Positions 42,549-50,239 of a stretch of DNA of 64,000 nucleotides are shown here, one piece after another. A model generated the notes under the pieces. That model did no database searches. It saw only the letters and a program-made list of their open reading frames with translations, and was not told the DNA's origin. The DNA comes from Anaerostipes sp. 992a (GTDB taxonomy: Bacteria; Bacillota; Clostridia; Lachnospirales; Lachnospiraceae), in NCBI RefSeq assembly GCF_001940245.1, contig NZ_MJIG01000004.1, forward strand, positions 186,001-250,000, in the 5' to 3' direction. A program made the translations under genes and the position numbers. The first letter of the stretch is position 1. Each line of letters opens with the position of its first letter.

Positions 42549-42906
42549 CGCTGATATTTCTGGGTTCAAAAAAGTCTACTTGGCGATGGGGTTCACTGAT
42601 CTCCGCCGTGGGATTGATGGCTTGGCAACAATCATACGTTTTCAGTTCCATCTTGATCCATATGATAAAAACACCTTGTTTCTTTTCTGTGGAAGAAGGA
42701 GTGACCGGATCAAGGCATTTTTATGGGAAGGGGACGGATTTCTCCTCATGTATAAGAGACTTGATAATGGTGCATTTCGATGGCCACGTTCTGCAGATGA
42801 AGCAATATCAATCACAGAGGATCAGTACCGGATGCTGATGCAGGGGCTGGAGATCGTTGCCCGACATCCGATAGCAGAACTGAAAGAAACACCCAGCGTC
42901 ATGTAG
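42538..42906 (+). CDS. IS66 accessory protein TnpB (Orf2)
   Basis: This 122-residue IS66 Orf2 family protein carries the hallmark segments MGFTDLRRGIDGLATII and FCGRRSDRIKAFLWEGDGF. It starts inside the tnpA stop region (11-base overlap). It is full length compared with the copy at 47603-47956 but only moderately similar to it, so the two IS66 elements are different lineages. No transposase follows. Confidence 0.92.
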   Translation: MLNDADISGFKKVYLAMGFTDLRRGIDGLATIIRFQFHLDPYDKNTLFLFCGRRSDRIKAFLWEGDGFLLMYKRLDNGAFRWPRSADEAISITEDQYRMLMQGLEIVARHPIAELKETPSVM

Positions 42907-42942
42907 TTTGTGCAGAATGCTGAAAATAAAAAAAGTTTTAAT

Positions 42943-43042
42943 TCCTTCAACTTACCTACATACGTATGTTGCATCGATATTCTTTGCTATTTCATGATCG
43001 ATGCAATAATCCTTCAACTTACCTACATACGTATGTTGCATC
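42943..43042. repeat. Pair of 33-bp direct repeats with internal palindromes
   Basis: Identical 33-bp copies lie at 42943-42975 and 43010-43042. Each contains the perfect palindrome ACATACGTATGT. Between them, TTGCATCGAT and ATCGATGCAA form a 10-bp inverted repeat that overlaps the first copy. The unit looks like a small hairpin-rich element or a binding-site array. The rest of 42907-43205 holds no gene. Confidence 0.75.
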
Positions 43043-43205
43043 AGCAAAAATATACAAACAAAGTAAGTCTTGCACGGATTAATATGTGCAACTTAACCTT
43101 TTCGAGTGTTTTCTTAATACATAAAATGTAGATTTAGTGTTACTATCTCGATTTCAGGACGGGAAGTCGCCCTAAATTAGTGCGAATAATTTGATAATTT
43201 CATGT

Positions 43206-44516
43206 TTACTTCTCTTTCGCACTAGTCATTTCTTCTTTTATGATAAGGTCAATCTGAGGAATTGAAATATTTAATGCTGCATTGTGATCTGCATTATCCT
43301 TATAACCACATTCCACACATTGAAAACTCTCTTGTGTTTTCCGATTGTCCTTATGGATACAACCGCACTGACTGCATCTTAAAGATGTAAATTTCGGGTT
43401 TATTTTGATTACTTGTATGCCTTGTTCTGCTGCCTTATATTCAATTTTAGACTGCAAATCATAATATGTCCAATGTTGTAAACGTTTTGGAAAACCTGTA
43501 TTCTTCTTAATGCAACTAAGGTTTTCCATTTGGATTGTACCATATCTGTTTTTTACGGCATAATCGACCACTGCTTTGCTGTATCTGTGATTTAGAGTAT
43601 CACGGTGATTTGCCAGCTTATTTCTTGTTGAGTAAACCGTTGAAAGTCTTGTCTTAATTCCGTGTCCGATTCTCCCCTCGCCACAATATCTGGCTTGTTT
43701 TTGTTTGGATATAGTTCTTGCTTCTAATCGTTTTGCATATTCTAATGCTTCCTCTCCTTTTATGGAAAAACTTCCATATTCTCCTATGGAACAAGCATAG
43801 ATTGCATATGTCACTCCTAAATCTACACCAAGAATCTTATTCTTATCCAGTTTTGCATCTGTCTTTTTAAAAGAATACGTTATATATATAAACCATTTTT
43901 TCTTTTTATATACTAATTTGGATTCACCTAATTTGTATTCGCGAGACAACAGTCGTTGCATGATTGCTTTTTGAGCTTTATCACAAGCTTTTATCTGGAA
44001 TAAAACATTGGATTTCCAAGCTTTCTTTTTCTTAAAATCTCCCGAGAAAAGTGATAATTCTACTGTATAAATCATTTCCCTCTCATGTAATCGGATACCA
44101 TCTGGACGTAATATAATTGGCTGATCTTTTTTGTATGACGGGATGGACATCGTTCCTTTTAAAATATCTACTTTTGATGATCTATATTTTTTCGAAGCCG
44201 CCCGAATAGTAGCACTCAGATTACCACGACTCATATCCGGATACCTTGACTTTAATTTATCATAAACATATCCACTTATATCTTTATATCCCGTCTCCTC
44301 GACTAGATTTAAAGCTTTTCCTGTTGTTTCTAAAGATTCTTTGTTTGTATAATCCCAATGAAAGAAAATTTGTATGGTTTTATTTAAAATTTCTCTAGTA
44401 TCTTCTTGTAGGCTCCATAGCATTTTTTGCATTTCATAAAAATCTTCTTCGCCGAGATACTTCAATTCATACTTCATTACTTTACTGATTTGTTTAGGCA
44501 TAAAATTGGTCCTCAT
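43206..44516 (-). CDS. tnpB: RNA-guided endonuclease TnpB (IS200/IS605 OrfB)
   Basis: This 436-residue TnpB has an N-terminal helix-turn-helix region, a RuvC-like nuclease with Asp in ILGVDLGVTYAIYA, Glu in IQMENLSCI and Asp in DNADHNAALN, and a zinc finger between them (CSQCGCIHKDN...CVECGYKDN). All catalytic residues are present. No TnpA (Y1 transposase) gene is nearby, so this is a solo OrfB element. In this family the guide (omega) RNA is made from the 3' end of the gene and the right end, here expected around 43130-43260, where GGACGGGAAGTCGCCC (43157-43172) can fold. The element has landed beside a truncated IS66. Confidence 0.93.
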   Translation of the reverse strand: MRTNFMPKQISKVMKYELKYLGEEDFYEMQKMLWSLQEDTREILNKTIQIFFHWDYTNKESLETTGKALNLVEETGYKDISGYVYDKLKSRYPDMSRGNLSATIRAASKKYRSSKVDILKGTMSIPSYKKDQPIILRPDGIRLHEREMIYTVELSLFSGDFKKKKAWKSNVLFQIKACDKAQKAIMQRLLSREYKLGESKLVYKKKKWFIYITYSFKKTDAKLDKNKILGVDLGVTYAIYACSIGEYGSFSIKGEEALEYAKRLEARTISKQKQARYCGEGRIGHGIKTRLSTVYSTRNKLANHRDTLNHRYSKAVVDYAVKNRYGTIQMENLSCIKKNTGFPKRLQHWTYYDLQSKIEYKAAEQGIQVIKINPKFTSLRCSQCGCIHKDNRKTQESFQCVECGYKDNADHNAALNISIPQIDLIIKEEMTSAKEK

Positions 44517-44603
44517 TTTGATGACTATACTTAGTCTTAAGTTTTTTACTATAACTAAAACTATTATGATGAGCAGTTTATGAATGCCAAGAACATTCTA
44601 TAT

Positions 44604-45035
44604 TCAATCGAATATGTTCTTTATAGAAAATGATATAATACCACTTTCCTCCTTCCTAATAAGTTCAAACAAATTCTCTTTTGTAAGCATCAAATTGCTA
44701 GGATTTCTACCGATAATCAAATATTGATTGTCCCGATCAAAGGCAATCCATTTTCTCATTTCATCTGTAAGTAGACTATCCGCATTATCAATAATAACTA
44801 GTTTCTTTTTGGCATTTTGTATTATATAAAATATATTTTTATGAACATCCAAATAATTTATACATATGATTCTTTCATCTTCAACTGAAGTTTCTTGTAA
44901 AATAGAATAGATAAAACTTTTCCCTATCCCTGAATCTCCCATTAAAAAAGTTATATTATTTTGAAAATAAAAATTCAATACAAATGATGTGTGGATAGAA
45001 TGTAATTCATCCATAACAACTGGTTCACTGAACAT
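44604..45035 (-). CDS. P-loop ATPase-like small protein, unknown function
   Basis: The 143-residue protein has Walker A MGDSGIGKSF at about 32-41 and Walker B KKLVIIDNADSLL at about 77-89, with a later IIGRNP segment that could be a sensor. It is too short for a full AAA+ module and lacks a lid domain. It overlaps the DUF4869-like gene by 11 bases and appears to be the third gene of a module whose first gene is broken. No specific function is known. A regulatory or defence ATPase is an inference only. Confidence 0.65.
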   Translation of the reverse strand: MFSEPVVMDELHSIHTSFVLNFYFQNNITFLMGDSGIGKSFIYSILQETSVEDERIICINYLDVHKNIFYIIQNAKKKLVIIDNADSLLTDEMRKWIAFDRDNQYLIIGRNPSNLMLTKENLFELIRKEESGIISFSIKNIFD

Positions 45036-45468
45036 TCTCCCACCATCCTTTCAAATCTTCATATGAGTCAATCTTTCTTGTCCCATCATGATCATGTACC
45101 AATACTGTCGTCATCTCAAAGGAAATCACCGGATACTCACAATAAGCATTTCCAATATTATTTGTATAAATCATATCTAGCGCATTGTCTCCACACTCTT
45201 TTAACGAAAATACACATTTGGGATTATACATAATATTTAAGACCGTTTTACATCCGCTTGATAATTTATCAATATTAATCACTTCCTGATTAAATGCAGA
45301 ATATATTTGATATTTTCCTTTCCATTTTGCTCCATCAATCTTCCGTATTATTTCACCTGCTTTTTCATCTAACAGATGTACTGTGTGCTTATTAAAATAA
45401 ATATCATTTATTTTGACTAGTTTATAGTCTTTGGGTATGTCATCTTGATTTTTATATATGTTTAGCAT
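45025..45468 (-). CDS. DUF4869-like protein
   Basis: The 147-residue protein starts MLNIYKNQDDIPKDYKLVKI and shares with my recollection of DUF4869 proteins the central pattern LSSGCKTVLNIMYNP followed by CGDNALDMI. Function is unknown. Its ATG overlaps the stop of the upstream pseudogene in the pattern ATGCTAA, and AGGAGG precedes it, so it was translated by coupling to the now-broken gene. It overlaps the P-loop gene downstream. The family assignment is from memory of the pattern and should be treated as tentative. Confidence 0.6.
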   Translation of the reverse strand: MLNIYKNQDDIPKDYKLVKINDIYFNKHTVHLLDEKAGEIIRKIDGAKWKGKYQIYSAFNQEVINIDKLSSGCKTVLNIMYNPKCVFSLKECGDNALDMIYTNNIGNAYCEYPVISFEMTTVLVHDHDGTRKIDSYEDLKGWWENVQ

Positions 45469-46092
45469 ACAATGCCTCCTAATCCTAATTTATTAAATTC
45501 ATTTTCCAGCATGGTATACCTGTATAATTCTTTCATTTTATCACGCAACTCTATTCTTCTCTTATCTAAACCACACAAATCATCTGATTGCCTATTTTTA
45601 AATTCACAACAAGATGTTCTCCAACAAACACCTATGGATTTTTTATTAACTTCAAATCCTGTATTTCATCAATTGTTTTATAATCTTCTTTACAGGAAAT
45701 AGCAGAAATAAGCTTACTACGAACATTAATTATATGTTTTCTTTTTTCTCTAAAATCATCCTCTTCTGCATAAATCCATTCAATCAAATACTTAAACTCT
45801 AATAAAATGTACTCAAATGAAATTATATTTAATTCATATACATTTTTTCGTTTAGCACATATTTTTTTTAATCTTATAATTTCACGCATTACCTGATCAT
45901 TATCAAAAGAATGATCCATGGCTATAATATATTTATTTCATCATCCGAAATATTTGTGATTGCTTTTAATAATTCACTACAATTTTGTTTGCTTTCAACA
46001 ATTATTTCTGGAAACAACGTGCCCATTAAAGTTTCCCAAAATATATAGCCGGCTTTCTCTTCTGCATCTTCTGTCCATAAGAATATCTGCAT
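45462..46092 (-). pseudogene. Broken first gene of the module (two frame changes and an internal deletion)
   Basis: Three successive reading frames on the minus strand read as one protein. Residues MQIFLWTEDAEEKAGYIF to DDEINIL run 46092-45922. After a frame change, MDHSFDNDQVMREIIRLKK to YKTIDEI follow (45919 to about 45665). After a second change, TGFEVNKKSIGVCWRTSCCE to KLGLGGIVC run from about 45662 to 45462. The join between the last two parts seems to lack 25-30 residues compared with relatives I recall. The family is unnamed here; acidic motifs (TED, MDHSFDN) give a faint TOPRIM-like look, not proven. The start has GGAAGGTG upstream. Confidence 0.7.
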
Positions 46093-46160
46093 TTTTTCAC
46101 CTTCCATTAATCATTTTTCATATATTCGGTAATCAATCCTATTCTAGTTTTATGTTTTTA

Positions 46161-46189
46161 ATTTTAACATAACTAGAATAAAATATGAA
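46161..46189 (-). promoter_or_regulatory. Promoter of the broken module, like that of the AAA_9 gene
   Basis: Minus-strand -35 TTCATA and -10 TAAAAT have 17-base spacing, in a 37-base block that matches 36381-36417 at 30 positions. Confidence 0.55.
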
Positions 46190-46415
46190 CCTTGGTTTTC
46201 CGTTGATTTTGTCTTTTCTTTATCATATAATTTATTTGCAACACTATTATTGGGATAAATAAAACAGGAGACTCCTATATGGTAAGCGGTACATAAAATA
46301 CCGTATATCATTCTATGAGAAAGGATTCCATTAGATTGGAATTCTTCCTTCTTGTTTCTGGCAGTTCAATGTCACCATTGGTACTATTCATGCATCGTTC
46401 TTTTATAAAATCACT

Positions 46416-47312
46416 TCATGGCATCAATGCTTCTATGCCTGCGGACGAATCAAAGTAATCCGGCATATAAAGCAGTAATGTATAGAGATACCGATAGATG
46501 TTTAAGTTATTTTCCTTTGCGGTTTCGATCAGGCTGTATAAGATGGCACTGCTCTTTGCTCCATCTGTAGTATCATGGAACAGAAAGTTTTTCCGTCCCT
46601 GAACATAAGATTTCGCTTTGCGTTCTGCAGCATTGTTGCTGCAGAAGCAGTTTCCATCTTTTAGATAGTTCATAAGCGTTTCCTTATGATTTTTTGCATA
46701 AGTGACAGCTTGCTGCAGTTTACTTCCGCCCCTTGCTTCAAAGCTGTCCAGATAAGTCCAAAAGCCATTCCAGATTGGAACTTCGGTTTCCAAACGTTTT
46801 TCTTTTCTGGCTTCTGGATCAAGGTCTTTATACTGTTTTTCAAGATAAAAGATATGATTACAGTACGCAAAACAGACCTCTGCCGGTAGCTTTTTCTGTT
46901 CTATCAGCACAGATATCTCTTTTGGTGCCTGAACCTCCTGTTCAGAATTGATATCAGACAGTTTCAGTTTTTTTCGTTTTTCCGCTGGGATTGCTTTGAA
47001 AAACTTTCGCCTTGCATGTGCAAGACAACACACAAGGGTAACATCGGTTACTTTTTTGTATGCAGAGTATCCATCACAATGAAGAAACCCTGAAAAATCT
47101 TCTAAAAATGCCTTTGGATACTCCCCGGATCTGCCAAGCTGATATTCATAGAGAACAATCTGCATCTGCTCTGTCTTAATGGTTCCCTGCAGTTCTTCCA
47201 CAAGAGTACGAAGCTGTCTGATGGTATCAGCCTGCTCTTTAATCTGGGCGGATTGTTGTTCATTTGTGGTCTGTAAGATCTGAATGATCCTTTCGCTGCT
47301 GATTGGTGCCAT
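46416..47312 (-). CDS. IS66 transposase TnpC, internally deleted
   Basis: This 298-residue ORF keeps the coiled N-terminal start (MAPISSERIIQILQTTNEQQ, to about residue 47) and then jumps directly to the C-terminal half (QIVLYEYQLGRSGEYPKAFL, HCDGYSAY, LAHARRKF and the final SNNAAERKAKSYVQGRKNF region). Full IS66 transposases are about 500-530 residues; the missing ~200 residues hold the zinc finger and the first catalytic Asp. The deletion is in frame, so a stable but inactive protein may be made. GGAGG precedes the start. Confidence 0.85.
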   Translation of the reverse strand: MAPISSERIIQILQTTNEQQSAQIKEQADTIRQLRTLVEELQGTIKTEQMQIVLYEYQLGRSGEYPKAFLEDFSGFLHCDGYSAYKKVTDVTLVCCLAHARRKFFKAIPAEKRKKLKLSDINSEQEVQAPKEISVLIEQKKLPAEVCFAYCNHIFYLEKQYKDLDPEARKEKRLETEVPIWNGFWTYLDSFEARGGSKLQQAVTYAKNHKETLMNYLKDGNCFCSNNAAERKAKSYVQGRKNFLFHDTTDGAKSSAILYSLIETAKENNLNIYRYLYTLLLYMPDYFDSSAGIEALMP

Positions 47313-47602
47313 CCTCTGTTTCCTCCTGCATTTTCTTACTCCCTATTATAAATGTAGATGGAAGAACAGGCAAATCTGCCCGTTCCCAAGTACTGTCATT
47401 CTGACGGTGCCGGGATTGTGGATAAGATGGTCTTTCGATTATCCATATGGACAGGATAAGACAGAAAACCTGATCCATTTCCACAAAGATAGAAAGTATC
47501 TCACAATGGATCGGATAGTTTCTGCCTTTGTGGATGGAGAAAGACAGAGAACAGCATTTATCCACAAAAGATCTTTTTCATTTTCTCTGTTTTTCACAAA
47601 GG

Positions 47603-47956
47603 CTAGAATTCCTTTTTTCGGGCATGTTTAAATGCTTTTGTCTGTGAGATGGAAAGTCCTTCCAGCAGCCATCGGTATTCCTGACGTGTCAGCGTTCGGA
47701 CTTCCGAAGCATTGCAGGGCCACTGAAAACGGCCCTGGTCAAGAATCTTATATAAAAGAACAAAACCTGTTTTATCAAAGTAGAGTGCTTTGATCCGATC
47801 TCTTTTTCTTCCACAGAAGAGATAGAGAGCATTGGCATAAGGATCCATCTGATAAGTGTCTCGAATGATCGCCATGAGACCATTTACTCCTTTTCTCATA
47901 TCGGTCCGGCCAGTCACCAGGTATATCTTCTGTACCCTTGAGATATCGCCTAACAT
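47603..47956 (-). CDS. IS66 accessory protein TnpB (Orf2)
   Basis: This 117-residue IS66 Orf2 protein carries the hallmark GRTDMRKGVNGLMAII and FCGRKRDRIKALYFDKTGF segments. It overlaps tnpA by 7 bases. It is followed by 290 bases before tnpC, longer than the usual gap; that stretch holds several GTGGATAA-like repeats and no gene with a ribosome binding site. Confidence 0.92.
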   Translation of the reverse strand: MLGDISRVQKIYLVTGRTDMRKGVNGLMAIIRDTYQMDPYANALYLFCGRKRDRIKALYFDKTGFVLLYKILDQGRFQWPCNASEVRTLTRQEYRWLLEGLSISQTKAFKHARKKEF

Positions 47957-48360
47957 ATCATCCGCAGAGCATCGAGGGTGTTTAAGATGGTATCTTTCTC
48001 TGCATGATTGAAGATTTCCATGGAAATATCATGGATATTCAACCGGATCGCTGCTTCTGAAGGAGAAACAGAAGTTTGGGGTTGTTCTGGTATCAGATCA
48101 TCAAAGGGAGCTTCCTCTGAAACCCTGAGAGGGACCACTTCATGTGTTTCCCTGGAAGAAACCCGGGGATTTTCAGGAATCTCTGCCCCACAGGCTTTCT
48201 CTGTCAATCTTCGGATGTGATAATAAAGATTGCTGGGAGCAATGTGATGTTCTTCACACCACTTTTTATCGGTAAGCCCGCTCGTTCGACATTCCTGTAT
48301 GATCTGGATCCATTCTTCATCGGATCGTTTTGGGTGTCGTTTTGTAGTAATCGTGTTCAA
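47950..48360 (-). CDS. IS66 accessory protein TnpA
   Basis: This 136-residue IS66 OrfA protein has the HTH-like region LTDKKWCEEHHIAPSNLYYH near the N-terminus and a C-terminal part ending EKDTILNTLDALRMIC. The likely start is TTG at 48360, preceded by AGGAG at a slightly long distance. It differs clearly from the TnpA at 42156-42548, so the two IS66 elements are not recent copies of each other. Confidence 0.88.
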   Translation of the reverse strand: MNTITTKRHPKRSDEEWIQIIQECRTSGLTDKKWCEEHHIAPSNLYYHIRRLTEKACGAEIPENPRVSSRETHEVVPLRVSEEAPFDDLIPEQPQTSVSPSEAAIRLNIHDISMEIFNHAEKDTILNTLDALRMIC

Positions 48361-48539
48361 AAGTAAATCATCTCCTAAAATTTATTTTGGAGTGATGAAG
48401 GATGGACTCTAAAAAAGTTGAAGGAAACAAATCCGAATACCTAAAGCCAGGATCTGGCAAGATGAGATACACTCCAATTTATAGACAGTATCTCATGAAT
48501 TGTAGGGAGTGTAAAACCGGTCGATTATGTACCGCATAC

Positions 48540-48691
48540 ATTAATTATTCTATTTACTCATGAAATTACTAATATGATAGTATGCATTTTTCACTTCTAT
48601 CACTTATTTTTCTTTATGATAAAAGGACAAAAATATAAAGTAATAATCCATGCATTGATTTTTATTTCCAGAAAAAACTTCATGTACCCTA
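48540..48691. other. AT-rich spacer between IS66 and the polysaccharide cluster
   Basis: These 152 bases hold no ORF of note and no clear hairpin terminator for the leftward glycan operon. Together with 48361-48539 (the IS66 end region) they form a 331-base gene-free stretch. Confidence 0.5.
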
Positions 48692-50239
48692 TTAATACAA
48701 TAATTTTACTTTTATATCAATCATAAATTTTCGTACTTTCCCAAAAATATATTGATATTCTTTAGTTCTATAAAAACAAAATACAAAAATCATATTCGGA
48801 ATTAAAGAGCAAACTATTAATTTGACTACCACATTTATCATAGGAAAAAATACAATATAACTACAAATTACAGCACTTATTCCTCCAGCAAAGCAAGTAA
48901 TAATCAAATATTTTAAATAACTCCAAAAATATTGAATAGGATTCATATGTAGACCATATTTAAATACTGCATATGGTTCGTACCAACAATTTGTTAATGC
49001 ACGTGAAATCGCTGTAGCCGCAAAAATACCAAGCAATCCCCATTTAGCCCCTAAAAAAATATCTCCAATAATATTCAATGCGGCAGTTACTAAGAGAATA
49101 TACTGTCCATATTTAAAAAGACCAAGCGTTGTCTTATATGTCCATACTGCATTTTGCATCCCTACCATATAAAAATTTACTGCCAGAATAAGAGGAATCT
49201 CAGTTGACAAGACGTAACGGTTTCCAAAACACAGAGAAACAATATCACTGGATACTAACGCTATACCAATTGCGCACCATCCATAGATCCAAAAATTTGC
49301 CATATTTATTGTCTTAAAATAAAAGTATTTCCTCTCATCTGTTTCAATTGCATTTATATTCCCAATGCTGGCTGTCATACTTCCGAACACTTGATTAACT
49401 AAAGCAGCAAGTGTAGCTGATAAAAGCGTATAATTAGATGCCGCTCCAGTCGTGATGAGTCCACGAAAATAAGTAATAACAATATTATCTGTATTGTTCA
49501 CTAAAATTCCGCTAAGTTTAGATACTGTAAGAGCCTTTATATCTTTAAATAGCCTCCAACATTCTTCCTTTGAAAGTGGCTCGACCTTTCCCTCTACAAT
49601 ATATGGATAATCTTTCCTTGCTTTTCTGGAAATCAAAACATTTGTCACATAAGTACAGATTACTTGAATAACAAGATATGCCATAAAATTTTTAGTTACA
49701 AATAAAATAACAATTTGAATGATATCTTGGATTACAACCACCGCATAGCTTATCCCTAAAACAACATAATTTCTTTGACTGGCAGTAATAATTGAACTCC
49801 GATAACTAAAGAAATAACTGCTTGCTGTACTAAATAAATAAAGCAAGTAAATAATTTGAAGGCTATCTGGAATATTAGGTGTTTCACGAATAATTAAATT
49901 TAAAAACGGAAGACATATAACACCTGCAGAAAAAATAAAAATTCCCACAATCTTATACGCCGTCCCATAAAATTTCATTAATGATGCAATCTTTTTCTTA
50001 TCATTATCAGCAATCGGTTTATACAGAGCATATACTATTGCTGTTCCAATTCCGAGCTCAGATAAAGAAAGTACAGAAATTATGTTTGCAAATAGACTAC
50101 TGATTCCCAGATATTCTTCCGACAAACAACGTACAAATACTATTCTGCATATAAAACTCAATAAGACATTAAGTCCGTATCCTATAAAACTAGCAAATAC
50201 ATTCATGATAGAATATTGAGTCCTAGTATACCGCTTCAT
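48692..50239 (-). CDS. Polysaccharide flippase (Wzx-like, PST family)
   Basis: The protein of about 515 residues has roughly 12-14 membrane segments and the MATE-like/PST fold start YSIMNVFASFIGYGLNVLLSF. It would flip lipid-linked repeat units across the membrane. It is the last gene of the leftward glycan operon and overlaps the GH88/105-like gene by about 17-20 bases. ATG 50239 has GGAGGGA upstream. It is adjacent to the IS66 element. Confidence 0.9.
   Translation of the reverse strand: MKRYTRTQYSIMNVFASFIGYGLNVLLSFICRIVFVRCLSEEYLGISSLFANIISVLSLSELGIGTAIVYALYKPIADNDKKKIASLMKFYGTAYKIVGIFIFSAGVICLPFLNLIIRETPNIPDSLQIIYLLYLFSTASSYFFSYRSSIITASQRNYVVLGISYAVVVIQDIIQIVILFVTKNFMAYLVIQVICTYVTNVLISRKARKDYPYIVEGKVEPLSKEECWRLFKDIKALTVSKLSGILVNNTDNIVITYFRGLITTGAASNYTLLSATLAALVNQVFGSMTASIGNINAIETDERKYFYFKTINMANFWIYGWCAIGIALVSSDIVSLCFGNRYVLSTEIPLILAVNFYMVGMQNAVWTYKTTLGLFKYGQYILLVTAALNIIGDIFLGAKWGLLGIFAATAISRALTNCWYEPYAVFKYGLHMNPIQYFWSYLKYLIITCFAGGISAVICSYIVFFPMINVVVKLIVCSLIPNMIFVFCFYRTKEYQYIFGKVRKFMIDIKVKLLY

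Larger units (their letters stand above)
42026..42906 (+). mobile_element. Truncated IS66-family element (left end with tnpA and tnpB)
   Basis: It begins with the IS66-type terminus GTAAACGG at 42026 and contains the two accessory genes. No tnpC transposase and no right terminal repeat are found before the solo tnpB gene at 43206. The 3' boundary given is the end of tnpB; the true break lies somewhere in 42907-43140. Confidence 0.8.
46282..48539 (-). mobile_element. IS66-family insertion sequence with a deleted transposase
   Basis: Terminal inverted repeats are visible: GTAAGCGGTACATAA at 46282 and, as reverse complement, GTATGCGGTACATAA ending at 48539. The element is about 2258 bases and carries tnpA, tnpB and a shortened tnpC. 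Flanking 8-base sequences (CCTATATG and ATTAATTA) do not match, so no target duplication remains, which suggests flank rearrangement after insertion. Confidence 0.88.

Noticed and set aside
42943-43042. Possible CRISPR array
   Set aside because: Only two repeat copies, strongly palindromic, no spacer series and no cas genes in the window.
47260-47565. A 101-codon minus-strand ORF between IS66 tnpB and tnpC
   Set aside because: It overlaps the tnpC start, has no family resemblance and no ribosome binding site; the stretch is probably untranslated IS sequence.
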